Of a DNA stretch of 64,000 nucleotides, positions 1 through 7,861 are shown piece after piece. The notes under the pieces are model-generated. The model worked only from the letters and a program-made list of their open reading frames with translations. It searched no databases and was not told the DNA's origin. Source of the DNA: Acholeplasma sp. OttesenSCG-928-E16 (GTDB lineage Bacteria; Bacillota_I; Bacilli_A; Acholeplasmatales; Acholeplasmataceae); contig JAJDIT010000006.1 of the NCBI GenBank assembly GCA_030266845.1, positions 1 through 64,000 on the forward strand. The letters run 5' to 3'. The translations under genes were made by a program, and so were the position numbers. Each line of letters begins with the position of its first letter. Within the stretch, counting starts at the first letter, position 1.

Positions 1-60
1 GGTTAGAGCACCTGACTGTTAATCAGGGGGTCCTAAGTTCGAGTCTTAGTGTGGGCGCCA
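1..60 (+). tRNA. tRNA-Asn (GTT), 5' end outside window
   Basis: The anticodon arm is a 5-bp stem CCTGA/TCAGG around the loop ctGTTaa, giving anticodon GTT. The T-arm CTAAG-TTCGAGT-CTTAG, the acceptor 3' strand TGTGGGC, discriminator G and encoded CCA follow. The 5' acceptor strand and part of the D-arm lie before base 1, so the gene is partial here. Confidence 0.95.
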
Positions 61-116
61 TTTTTTTATTTATAGAGACAAATTTGATTCTCATTATTCA
101 TTATTGTAACTAATTA

Positions 117-125
117 TGCTATAAT
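117..125 (+). promoter_or_regulatory. Extended -10 promoter of the udk operon
   Basis: TGcTATAAT is a perfect extended -10 element 22 bases before the uridine kinase start. No good -35 hexamer is present at 17-18 bp (closest is TTCATT at 97-102), as expected for an extended -10 promoter. SD GGGAGG sits just before ATG 148. Confidence 0.6.
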
Positions 126-147
126 AAATAAGATTTGGGAGGATATT

Positions 148-795
148 ATGAAGCCGTTAATAATTTTAGTCGCTGGAGGCTCCGCTTCTGGAAAATCTAC
201 TGTTGTAGACGAGGTTTTGGAAAAAGCTGGATTGAATGATGTGTTAATTATTAAACATGACGATTATTATAAGGAGTATGGTGAATTATCCTTTGAAGAA
301 CGAAAAAAAATCAATTATGATCACCCAACTTCATTAGACAATGACTTATTAATTAGTCATTTGAATGATTTAGTTAAGAGTAAAACAATCGAAAAGCCAC
401 TTTATGATTTTGTTAACCATACAAGGTCTAGTTTAACAGAGAAACTCAAACCTAAAAATATTATCATCGTTGAGGGGATTTTGGTTTTAGAAAATCCAGA
501 ACTAAGACAACTTGGTGACATCTTGATATTTGTTGAAGCGGATGATGATACTAGGTTCATTAGAAGGATGAAAAGAGACCTTATTGAAAGAGGAAGATCT
601 CTTGAAAGCATCATTACTCAATATGAAACGACCGTAAAACCAATGCACCATAAATATATTAAACCAAGTAAGAGATATGCAGATATTATAATTCCAAACG
701 ACCGTAAGCACGACGTAGCGGTTGACCTAATAGTCTCAAAGATAAAACAAATGCTTGATTCTTTAAAGAAAGAAAAAAATGAGCGAATGGCGTAA
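148..795 (+). CDS. udk: Uridine kinase family protein
   Basis: Predicted cytoplasmic NTP-dependent kinase of the uridine kinase/phosphoribulokinase family, phosphorylating uridine (and cytidine) in pyrimidine salvage. The Walker A loop GGSASGKST is at residues 10-18 and is followed by the family-typical HDDYYK stretch and the NYDHP substrate-site motif. The length of 215 aa matches the usual 200-220 aa. The start has an SD GGGAGG at the right spacing and an extended -10 upstream. It is the first gene of a tightly packed run: the next gene begins 17 bases before its stop, implying translational coupling. The C-terminal tail is Lys/Glu-rich. Whether its substrate is uridine or a related nucleoside cannot be told from sequence alone. 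Confidence 0.88.
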   Translation: MKPLIILVAGGSASGKSTVVDEVLEKAGLNDVLIIKHDDYYKEYGELSFEERKKINYDHPTSLDNDLLISHLNDLVKSKTIEKPLYDFVNHTRSSLTEKLKPKNIIIVEGILVLENPELRQLGDILIFVEADDDTRFIRRMKRDLIERGRSLESIITQYETTVKPMHHKYIKPSKRYADIIIPNDRKHDVAVDLIVSKIKQMLDSLKKEKNERMA

Positions 796-2614
796 AATAG
801 ATAAAAAATTAAGAAATAGTAAGAAGACTCTTGAGAGTCTTTTTGAACTTACTATGTCTACCTTTAATAATAAAGTTGCGTTTGAAGAAGTAGTAAACGG
901 AAACATTATAATAAAGACATTTGATGATATCAAAGAAGAAGCGATCTTAATAGCTAATAATCTAAAACAAACAAAGAATAAGGAAATGATTGCCATTAAT
1001 TTGAAGAATCAAAGCATTTGGGTGTCTCTTTTTTTTGGTATTTTAATGTCTGGAAATTACCCATTACTTGTTAGTGATGAAGAAATACTTTCTAATATAG
1101 AAGCTAGTGAGGTAATTTGCGAGGATAATATTTTATTATATATGCAACAACCTGCTACAAGTACTAATTCCTTCTCTTGGAGCGATACCTTTTATTTTCA
1201 TACTTCTGGAACAACTGGGAAACATAAAATAATTGAGTTTAACGGAAAAAAACTTGTTGATCAAATCCTTAATACTAGGGAATTGATTAAAATAAATGGG
1301 ATAATCAAGAACTATTCGATGATAAATAAAATAAAATTGTTTGCCTTCTTACCATTTAGCCACGTTTTCGGGTTTATCGCTGGTTTGATGTGGTTTTTTA
1401 CCTACGGGAAGACATTTGTAGTCAATAACACTAAAAACTTCTTAGAAATGAAAAAAACGATCATTGAGCACAAAGTAACACATCTTTTTGGGGTTCCAGT
1501 GATGTTTGAGTCAGTAGTTAATCAAATTAAAAAGAAATTGCTTTCAAAACCGAAACGAAAACAAGAAGCATTTGATAGACTAATCAATTTTAGTATTAAT
1601 TTACAATCAACCCTTCCAAGGATTGGAAATTGGATTGCAAGAAATATACTTTTTAGGGGAGTAAGAAATCAAGTATTAGGATCCAATCTAAAGGTGATGA
1701 TTTCTGGTGGGAGCTCGATAAATAATGATACTCTTAAAATACTTAATGGTATTGGATATCATCTTTTCAACGGTTATGGATTAACAGAGATCGGTATTGT
1801 TTCTGTCAATCTAAGCAAAAAAGCAAATAAGAGAATTGATGGAAGTGTGGGTGTTCCCTTTAAAACTTATGATTTTTTTCTTGACGAAAACAATCAACTT
1901 TCTATTAAATATCAAGAAGATAAAGATTTCTTTACAACAAACGACTTCTTTAAAAATCAAAATGGATTAGTTTTTCAATATCGAAAAGATGATATTATAA
2001 AAAACAAAAATGGGATTAAGATTTCCCTTTCTTCTATTGAAAAAAAGATATCAGGTCCTTTTATTATTAATAAAACCGTCATATTTGATGAGGAAAATGA
2101 CGAAATTTTAGTGGTTCTTAAGATAAAGGATAATCTTGGTGACTTTGAGATTAAAACTATAAAAAATTCCTTATTAAATTCGATCAATAGTCTAAAAAAA
2201 GAAGAATACATTTCAAAGATTTATTTAACGTCTACAATGTTTTATGAAACTATCAGCAAAAAACCTCGAAAAGAGGAAATTTTAACGGCTCTTAAAAATA
2301 GTCCTCAAGATTTTTTGGAATTAAAACATCTAAATGATTCCGACACAATAAGTATTAACGATGAGATGATGAATGAAATAATCATCATCTTTGGAAAAGT
2401 CTTAAATATCAACAAGGAAGATATTTCTCCTTCTTCATCATTTAATTTGGATTTAAATGGAAATAGTTTTGATTATTATTCGCTAATTTATGGAATTAAT
2501 GAGAAGTTTGAAATTGAAATTAAATTCAATGAAAATGAAAAGCTAGAAACCCCTGAAGATTTTTATAAATATCTAAAAAAACACTATATGGAGCAATATG
2601 AAAAAAATAATTAG
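779..2614 (+). CDS. AMP-forming acyl ligase fused to a C-terminal acyl carrier domain
   Basis: ANL-superfamily adenylating enzyme of 611 aa. The phosphate loop is HTSGTTGKHK (about residues 141-150; the usual Pro before Lys is His). The adenylate motif NGYGLTEIG is near 333 and the hinge-like YRKDDIIK near 400. The last 80 residues look like a phosphopantetheine carrier domain with LNGNSFDYYSL, whose Ser is the expected attachment site (about 563). Known ligase-carrier fusions load a fatty acid onto their own carrier arm for transfer to an acceptor. It overlaps udk by 17 bp and is followed by a PlsC-like acyltransferase, overlapping by 17 bp, then a glycosyltransferase. I infer that it activates acyl chains for lipid or glycolipid synthesis. 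The true acyl substrate is unknown. Confidence 0.8.
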   Translation: MSEWRKIDKKLRNSKKTLESLFELTMSTFNNKVAFEEVVNGNIIIKTFDDIKEEAILIANNLKQTKNKEMIAINLKNQSIWVSLFFGILMSGNYPLLVSDEEILSNIEASEVICEDNILLYMQQPATSTNSFSWSDTFYFHTSGTTGKHKIIEFNGKKLVDQILNTRELIKINGIIKNYSMINKIKLFAFLPFSHVFGFIAGLMWFFTYGKTFVVNNTKNFLEMKKTIIEHKVTHLFGVPVMFESVVNQIKKKLLSKPKRKQEAFDRLINFSINLQSTLPRIGNWIARNILFRGVRNQVLGSNLKVMISGGSSINNDTLKILNGIGYHLFNGYGLTEIGIVSVNLSKKANKRIDGSVGVPFKTYDFFLDENNQLSIKYQEDKDFFTTNDFFKNQNGLVFQYRKDDIIKNKNGIKISLSSIEKKISGPFIINKTVIFDEENDEILVVLKIKDNLGDFEIKTIKNSLLNSINSLKKEEYISKIYLTSTMFYETISKKPRKEEILTALKNSPQDFLELKHLNDSDTISINDEMMNEIIIIFGKVLNINKEDISPSSSFNLDLNGNSFDYYSLIYGINEKFEIEIKFNENEKLETPEDFYKYLKKHYMEQYEKNN

Positions 2615-3239
2615 AGCGATTATCAAAGTAACCGGATTTTTATCTGCACTAATATACTTTAAACCAAAAATCAGATATTCTGATAAAAAGGAATTTAAAA
2701 AGACAAAAAAAGGAAAAGTGATCGTTGCCAGCAACCACATAAATTATTTGGATTTTGTCTTGTTTCTTTTGATATTTTGGAATAGACACATAAGATGTCT
2801 AGTTGGAGAAACTCTATATGAAAAAAACAAGTTTCTAAAATGGCTTTTAAATATCTTTGAGTCGATTAAGGTAGAAAGAAGTAACTTTGATATGTCATTT
2901 TTATCAAAGGCGATTGGCGTATTAGAAAATGATGGAATGCTAGAAATTTATCCAGAGGCAATTTTTAAAAACAATAATCCAGTAGGCGATTTTAAACTAT
3001 CAACAGTTTACATAGCTTATCATTCTAAATCGAAGATCATTCCTATCTACCACAAAGGAAATTATGGAATATTTAAAAGGGAGAAAGTATTTATCGGTAA
3101 ACCCTTTGATATAAGAGAATATCTCTTAACTGAAAATCCCTCAATTGTAGACTTTCAAAAAGTAAATGATATACTAGAAAGAGAGATAAGATCATTAAGT
3201 CAATATAATAAAGGAGCTAAAAATGACAGAGAAAATTAA
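2598..3239 (+). CDS. 1-acylglycerol-3-phosphate acyltransferase (PlsC) family protein
   Basis: A 213-aa LPLAT-family acyltransferase. The catalytic HX4D box appears as NHINYLD (about residues 50-56). A second block EIYPEA corresponds to the phosphate-binding FPEGT motif, with Tyr and Ala replacing Phe and Gly. The N-terminus is hydrophobic and basic, consistent with membrane association. In the family the enzyme transfers an acyl group to the sn-2 position of lysophosphatidate. Its tight position after the ligase-carrier fusion suggests it takes its acyl group from that carrier or an acyl-ACP and may acylate a glycolipid instead. The altered FPEGT block makes the acceptor uncertain. Confidence 0.78.
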   Translation: MKKIIRAIIKVTGFLSALIYFKPKIRYSDKKEFKKTKKGKVIVASNHINYLDFVLFLLIFWNRHIRCLVGETLYEKNKFLKWLLNIFESIKVERSNFDMSFLSKAIGVLENDGMLEIYPEAIFKNNNPVGDFKLSTVYIAYHSKSKIIPIYHKGNYGIFKREKVFIGKPFDIREYLLTENPSIVDFQKVNDILEREIRSLSQYNKGAKNDREN

Positions 3240-4263
3240 AATTAATATGTTATCAAAGGCCGATTCCGTTGATGGGCAAGGAGTAGGAAGTGCTTATATA
3301 GAACAAGTTCGACTCGTAAAAGAATCTCCATTATTATTAGTATCTGTAAACGGCAAGCCAAATAAGAAGAGTGACATTATTCATATCCATTCTGTGCATC
3401 CACAATACTATTTTAAAATGAATAAAAGAAGGGTCAGTGTTTGTTATGTCCACTTTTTACCAGAGACATTGGATGGCTCAATAAAATTACCAAAACCAAT
3501 ATTTTGGTTTTTTAAGAAATACATAATTAAAATGTATAAGAAAGCAGATTATATTGTCGTTGTAAATCCGGTATTCATCGAACCATTAAAAAAATATGGA
3601 ATAAAAGAAGAAAGAATTAAGTATATACCAAACTATGTTGACCAATCTACTGTTCATGAACTTAGCTTGGATGAGAAAAAAAACCTTAAAAAGAAATACG
3701 GATTAGAGGGTGATGATTTCATCGTTGTTGGAGTTGGACAAGTCCAAACGAGAAAAGGAGTTTTAGATTTTGTTGAGACCGCTAAGAAAAACCCGAATAT
3801 CAAGTTCATTTGGTGCGGTGGGTTTTCTTTTAAGCAGATAACAAGCGGTTATAAAGAACTAAAAGAAGTGATGGATAATCCACCAAGCAATGTTAAATTT
3901 TTAGGCATTATCCCAAGAGAAAATATGAATGAAATTTATAACATATCAAATCTCTTGTTTTTACCTTCATATAATGAACTTTTTCCAATGTGTATTTTAG
4001 AGGCGATTCAAATTGATCTACCAATTCTTTTAAGAGATGTCGACTTATACGAACCGATTCTCTTTGATAAGTATCAAAAAGGGACTAATAATGATGATTT
4101 TTCAAATATCATTAACAAACTTAAAGAAGATGACTCTTTTTACCAAGAAGCAAAAGAAAAATCAAAATACCTAAAAGAGTTTTACAGCAAAGAAAGTATT
4201 CTAAAAATATGGGAAGAATTTTATTTAAGTATCTATAACAAGAAAAAAGGAATAAAAAAATGA
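3223..4263 (+). CDS. Glycosyltransferase family 4 protein
   Basis: A GT-B fold retaining glycosyltransferase of 346 aa. The N-terminal acceptor domain carries ADSVDGQGVGSAYIEQV and HIHSVHPQYY. The C-terminal nucleotide-sugar domain (from about residue 155) starts VGVGQVQTRKG and carries the E-x7-E type motif in NELFPMCILEAIQ, where the two Glu residues contact the donor in GT4 enzymes. It overlaps plsC by 17 bp and mtnN by 4 bp (ATGA). Following an acyl ligase and an acyltransferase, it plausibly glycosylates a diacylglycerol or similar lipid at the inner membrane face. Donor and acceptor are not determined. Confidence 0.82.
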   Translation: MTEKIKINMLSKADSVDGQGVGSAYIEQVRLVKESPLLLVSVNGKPNKKSDIIHIHSVHPQYYFKMNKRRVSVCYVHFLPETLDGSIKLPKPIFWFFKKYIIKMYKKADYIVVVNPVFIEPLKKYGIKEERIKYIPNYVDQSTVHELSLDEKKNLKKKYGLEGDDFIVVGVGQVQTRKGVLDFVETAKKNPNIKFIWCGGFSFKQITSGYKELKEVMDNPPSNVKFLGIIPRENMNEIYNISNLLFLPSYNELFPMCILEAIQIDLPILLRDVDLYEPILFDKYQKGTNNDDFSNIINKLKEDDSFYQEAKEKSKYLKEFYSKESILKIWEEFYLSIYNKKKGIKK

Positions 4264-4904
4264 TTTTAATTATCGGAGCTATGAAAAGTGAACTTGACCG
4301 TTTCATATCATCAATAAATTCAAAACATAAGGTTACTAACGATCAAGAAATTTACATTGGTAAGATTAAAAATAAGAAGGTCATGATATCAGAATCAGGA
4401 ATCGGGAAAGTTCAAGCCGCCTATAGCTTAACAAAAATTCTTATAGAAAACAAAATTAACCTTATTATAAACGTTGGTTTAGCAGGAGCTACCGATAGCT
4501 TCACAGTGGGAGAAGTAGTAATAATCGAAAAAGCATTTTATGATGACTTTGACCTAACAGCCTTTGGATATCAATTTGGCCAGGTTCCTGGTCAACCCCC
4601 ATTTTATCAATCTGATAAGAAAGTCATTGATAAATTATCTTGCCTTAAAAAATACAAAAATGGCTACCTCTATACCAAAGACTCATTTATTCAAGGAAGA
4701 ATTCACGATAACGAATACTGTGTTGATATGGAAGGAGCTGCACTCTTTCATGTTGCCCATAACCAATCAATTCCAATGATATCGATCAAAGTTGTTTCAG
4801 ATATAATTGGAAGAACCATTTTTAAAGAATATCAATCTTTTGAAAATGATGAGGGGGGCGTTATTATTAAGGATCTATTAACAAAAATTATAGAGGAAAT
4901 ATAA
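4260..4904 (+). CDS. mtnN: 5'-methylthioadenosine/S-adenosylhomocysteine nucleosidase
   Basis: A 214-aa PNP/UDP-phosphorylase-family hydrolase that cleaves adenine from MTA and SAH. The N-terminal GAMKSEL carries the water-activating Glu region. ESGIGKVQAA and NVGLAGA are family signatures, VDMEGAA carries the ribose-binding Met-Glu, and VVSDI the catalytic Asp. It is slightly shorter than the usual 225-235 aa. The start codon overlaps the glycosyltransferase stop (ATGA) and its stop overlaps the next start, so it is translationally coupled in the same operon. It recycles methylation by-products and is not obviously linked to lipid synthesis. Confidence 0.9.
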   Translation: MILIIGAMKSELDRFISSINSKHKVTNDQEIYIGKIKNKKVMISESGIGKVQAAYSLTKILIENKINLIINVGLAGATDSFTVGEVVIIEKAFYDDFDLTAFGYQFGQVPGQPPFYQSDKKVIDKLSCLKKYKNGYLYTKDSFIQGRIHDNEYCVDMEGAALFHVAHNQSIPMISIKVVSDIIGRTIFKEYQSFENDEGGVIIKDLLTKIIEEI

Positions 4905-5449
4905 TGAAAAGAGGATTGATTATTTTTTCAAATAATATGGAAGATGCAGAAGGAATATTTACAAGGGATCTTTTAATAAGAGCAGGCCTAAAAATAGATG
5001 TCGCATCAAGCGATTCCAAAGATATAACTACTGCATTTGGCTTAAAGGTAAAAACCGATTATTTATTAAGTGAAATATCGCCTAGTGAATATGATTTTTT
5101 AGTAATTCCTGGAGGTAAATATGTCATGGAAATTATTAATAATGACAAGGTAATTAAAAACCTCATTTTGGAATTTCATAAAAGTCAAAAACTAATCGCC
5201 GCTATTTGTGCAGCACCAAGATTTTTGGGACAATTAGGATTATTATCTAAAACTAAATTTACTTGTTATCCTGGATGCGAGATAGATATGCCTTATGGTA
5301 TATATCAAAAAGACGAAGAGGTTGTTAAAGATAAAAATATTATAACTGCGAGAAGTGTTGCGGCAGTTGTTCCCTTTTGCGCAGCAATAATTGATGATCA
5401 ATTATCTAAGGAAGCCGTTTCTTGTTTGCTAGAAGAGATAGTATTATAA
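4904..5449 (+). CDS. DJ-1/PfpI family protein
   Basis: A 181-aa flavodoxin-like DJ-1/ThiJ/PfpI protein. The nucleophile-elbow cysteine lies in AAICAAP (Cys102) and the conserved Glu in MEDAEG (Glu16), matching the Cys/Glu pair of DJ-1/YajL proteins. The strand-loop FLVIPGG is also typical. Family members are implicated in glyoxalase/deglycase or chaperone-like stress functions; the specific reaction here is unknown. It overlaps mtnN by one base and ends the operon. A run of Ts and As follows the stop, but no convincing terminator hairpin is visible. Confidence 0.85.
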   Translation: MKRGLIIFSNNMEDAEGIFTRDLLIRAGLKIDVASSDSKDITTAFGLKVKTDYLLSEISPSEYDFLVIPGGKYVMEIINNDKVIKNLILEFHKSQKLIAAICAAPRFLGQLGLLSKTKFTCYPGCEIDMPYGIYQKDEEVVKDKNIITARSVAAVVPFCAAIIDDQLSKEAVSCLLEEIVL

Positions 5450-5514
5450 TTTTTTTAAAAAAATAAGATACCCTTTTCATAAAAAGAACCTAAACATTTT
5501 ACTTTTTCTTAATG

Positions 5515-5520
5515 TATAAT
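5515..5520 (+). promoter_or_regulatory. Putative -10 box of the CotH-like gene
   Basis: A perfect TATAAT lies 26 bases before the ATG at 5547. A poor -35 candidate TAAACA is at 5491-5496 (18-bp spacer). Confidence 0.4.
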
Positions 5521-5546
5521 TAAATCATAGTTAAAAAGAGGTGAAT

Positions 5547-7187
5547 ATGAAAAAAACAATTTCTTATATTTTTTTATTATCTCTAATAGTAATCCTATTT
5601 GGATGTTTTAACAAAGGTGAGACATATACTGTTTCTTTTTTATATAATCACGACAATATGGGTGAATACCTAAAAGTAAAAGAAATAAATAAAGGTTCCT
5701 TACTTTCTGAGCCTAAAAAACCAACAGTTGAAGGTTACTCTTTTGATGGTTGGTTTAAAGATGAATCTTGTTTGGAAACATCAAAGTGGATTTTTACAGA
5801 AATGCCTGTTGAAAATGATATTTCTTTATATGCTAAATGGGTTGAAAAAACTTTAGATGAGCTACTCTATGATGAGTTATTTAGCGAAGAAAGCAAAGTA
5901 TCCTTTGATTTAGATATGGATCATTCCGAATGGCTAAAAATGCAAGATGACTATAATCACTATAATAGCTTTAATGCAAAATCACCGATATATCGTAAAG
6001 CTAATTATCTAAAAATAACATTAAATGGAGATACTTATCAAATTGATGATGTTGGAGTTAGAATGAAAGGCAACACTTCTAGAACAGATTTTTATAATGA
6101 TGCAAATGGGTTTTATAATCTTATACATTTGAAATTAAGCTTTCAAGAGACTTTTGATGATGAAGATTACTATGACAATCCAATGGTTTTTGAAAGTGAT
6201 GAAAAAAGAGCCGAAAGGAAAAATCGAACATTTGCAGGATTAGCAAAAATAGATATGAAGTGGAATAAAAATCTTGATAACACCTATATTAGAGAAATTT
6301 ATGCCCTTGAGATGTTTAGAGATTATGGAATATATGCTCCAAATGCTAGTTTATGCGACTTTAAAACAACCAACAAAGATATAATGTCAAAAATGGGAGT
6401 ATTTATTTTTTATGAAACTGTTGATAAAGATTTCTTAGAAAGACACAAAATAAGCGATACAAGTGGGGATTTATATAAGTGCGCATGGAAATCATCATAT
6501 ACTGAAACATCTAGTATTGGTGTTGAAGACGATGATAAAGGGTTATATTATGCTTATGATCTAAAAACCAATAAAAAGAAATCCACTCATCAGGATCTAA
6601 TTAATCTCATTACTTCAATTAAGGCTGACTCTAGTATTGATAATTTAGCTAATTTAATTGACCTAGATTATTTTTATAACTTTGAGGCGGTAAATTTTTT
6701 GGTAGGAAATCCTGATTGCATAAGAAATAATTATAATAATCACTATGTCTATTTTAATAATCATAAAGCTATTTTTATGCCATATGATTATGATCGAGTA
6801 TTTGGCTTAAATAAAGATTGGAATCCTGCCAGTTCAATGCTTTTGATTTCCCCAACCTCAATTAAAACTGCAGCAAATTCCAATAATACCGTAAATCCAA
6901 TCTACTTTTCTATCTTAAAGGATGCAAGTGCTAAGAAAAAACTAACTGATAAAATCGTAGAAGTAGCTGCTTCTAAATGGTTTACCTTTGATCACTTTAA
7001 GAGCTATTATGATAAATATCAAGCAAACTATTCATCATCTACTACACCAGATATAAGCTTTAATAATTGTGATTCAAGAAGGCTTTCATTTGACATAAAT
7101 CAGGGGACTACAAATATTGAATCTACTAGTGAAAATATCACTTTCTTATATTACATAAGTAATAAAAGAATAAAAGAGTATGCTTGA
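5547..7187 (+). CDS. CotH-kinase-like lipoprotein with an InlB-type repeat
   Basis: A secreted lipoprotein of 546 aa. The signal peptide MKKTISYIFLL... ends in the lipobox LFGC, predicting a lipid-anchored surface protein. Next comes one InlB B-repeat/Listeria-Bacteroides repeat unit (about residues 27-95, with GYSFDGWFKD and LYAKW). The rest is a CotH-like domain: GVRMKGNTSR and PYDYDRVFG match the family's nucleotide/Mg-binding regions. CotH of Bacillus is an atypical protein kinase of spore-coat proteins; other members occur on cell surfaces. A GTG six bases upstream is in frame, but it overlaps the SD GAGGTG, so ATG 5547 is chosen. The gene stands alone, has its own -10 box and ends in TGA. 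Substrate unknown. Confidence 0.82.
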   Translation: MKKTISYIFLLSLIVILFGCFNKGETYTVSFLYNHDNMGEYLKVKEINKGSLLSEPKKPTVEGYSFDGWFKDESCLETSKWIFTEMPVENDISLYAKWVEKTLDELLYDELFSEESKVSFDLDMDHSEWLKMQDDYNHYNSFNAKSPIYRKANYLKITLNGDTYQIDDVGVRMKGNTSRTDFYNDANGFYNLIHLKLSFQETFDDEDYYDNPMVFESDEKRAERKNRTFAGLAKIDMKWNKNLDNTYIREIYALEMFRDYGIYAPNASLCDFKTTNKDIMSKMGVFIFYETVDKDFLERHKISDTSGDLYKCAWKSSYTETSSIGVEDDDKGLYYAYDLKTNKKKSTHQDLINLITSIKADSSIDNLANLIDLDYFYNFEAVNFLVGNPDCIRNNYNNHYVYFNNHKAIFMPYDYDRVFGLNKDWNPASSMLLISPTSIKTAANSNNTVNPIYFSILKDASAKKKLTDKIVEVAASKWFTFDHFKSYYDKYQANYSSSTTPDISFNNCDSRRLSFDINQGTTNIESTSENITFLYYISNKRIKEYA

Positions 7188-7232
7188 TAAACTTTCCAAT
7201 GGTTTATAAATCCTTTTGTTGATAAAAATCAA

Positions 7233-7261
7233 TAGACAAAAAAAAGATCTTGTTGTATAAT
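7233..7261 (+). promoter_or_regulatory. Promoter of tRNA-Arg
   Basis: -35 TAGACA (7233-7238), a 17-bp spacer and a perfect -10 TATAAT (7256-7261). The predicted start (about 7268) falls inside the long inverted repeat that follows. Confidence 0.7.
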
Positions 7262-7303
7262 ATAGTCCGATTGTTAGAAAAAAATGTTAACAATCAGACT
7301 ATA
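7261..7303 (+). repeat. Long inverted repeat in the tRNA-Arg leader
   Basis: TATAGTC-C-GATTGTTA, then an 11-nt A-rich loop, then TAACAATC-A-GACTATA. This is 15 paired bases with a single mismatch. The left arm overlaps the last base of the -10 box and the expected start site, and the right arm ends 3 bases before the mature tRNA. It could be an operator dyad or a processing hairpin. Confidence 0.7.
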
Positions 7304-7305
7304 AT

Positions 7306-7382
7306 GTACCCATAGTTCAATTGGATAGAGCGTTTGACTACGGATCAAAAGGTTGGGGGTTCAAGTCCTCCTGGGTACGCCA
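7306..7382 (+). tRNA. tRNA-Arg (ACG)
   Basis: The acceptor arms GTACCCA/TGGGTAC pair perfectly, followed by discriminator G and encoded CCA. The anticodon stem TTTGA/TCAAA encloses ctACGga, anticodon ACG. The T-arm is GGGGG-TTCAAGT-CCTCC. The gene is 77 nt long with its own promoter and terminator. Confidence 0.96.
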
Positions 7383-7410
7383 TTTATTTAAAAATCGGAC
7401 ATTGTTCGCT

Positions 7411-7447
7411 AAATAAGGTCAACTCATTATTGGAGTTGACCTTATTT
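7411..7447 (+). terminator. Terminator after tRNA-Arg
   Basis: A perfect 15-bp stem AAATAAGGTCAACTC/GAGTTGACCTTATTT with a 7-nt loop. The stem ends in ATTT and is followed by GTTAG, so the T-tract is short, but the hairpin is very stable and could work in both directions. Confidence 0.75.
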
Positions 7448-7471
7448 GTTAGATATTACAATATCTATTCT

Positions 7472-7501
7472 TTGTTTTAAAAAAACTAGATATGTTATAA
7501 T
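7472..7501 (+). promoter_or_regulatory. Promoter of the TfoX-N gene
   Basis: Extended -10 TGtTATAAT (7493-7501) with a weak -35 TTGTTT (7472-7477) at 18 bp. It lies 27 bases before the start codon. Confidence 0.5.
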
Positions 7502-7528
7502 GATAAATAGGAAACAGGAGTTTTTATT

Positions 7529-7849
7529 ATGGCATCAACTGTATCATTTGTTAACTTTATTGTAGATCAAATTGATGGGGCATATTTTAAAAAGATGTTT
7601 GGAGAATATGGTGTTTATCTAGAAGGTAAGATGATTTTATTAATATGCGATGATACATTATTCGTAAAACCAAGTGAAAAAATTGAGAATATTTTAAAAA
7701 GTAGACACTTAGCTCCACCATATAATGGGGCAAAAGACTATTATGTTATTAGTGAATTAGAGGATAAAGAATATCTCAACATGCTGGCAAAAATTAAGTT
7801 TGATGAGACCCCATACCCTAAACCAAGAAAACTAAAAAACAAGAATTAA
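7529..7849 (+). CDS. TfoX N-terminal domain protein
   Basis: A 106-aa protein that is essentially a lone TfoX N-terminal domain. The motif MFGEYGVYLEGK followed by LICDDTLFVKPSE matches the family pattern (MFGGYGLY.dGk, then a LyfK-type strand). In gammaproteobacteria TfoX/Sxy regulates competence genes, but single-domain versions in Gram-positive bacteria have no firmly known role. An SD-like AGGAG lies upstream. The gene lies 13 bases before the histidine kinase and may be co-transcribed with it. Confidence 0.8.
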   Translation: MASTVSFVNFIVDQIDGAYFKKMFGEYGVYLEGKMILLICDDTLFVKPSEKIENILKSRHLAPPYNGAKDYYVISELEDKEYLNMLAKIKFDETPYPKPRKLKNKN

Positions 7850-7861
7850 ACGGAGGATAAC

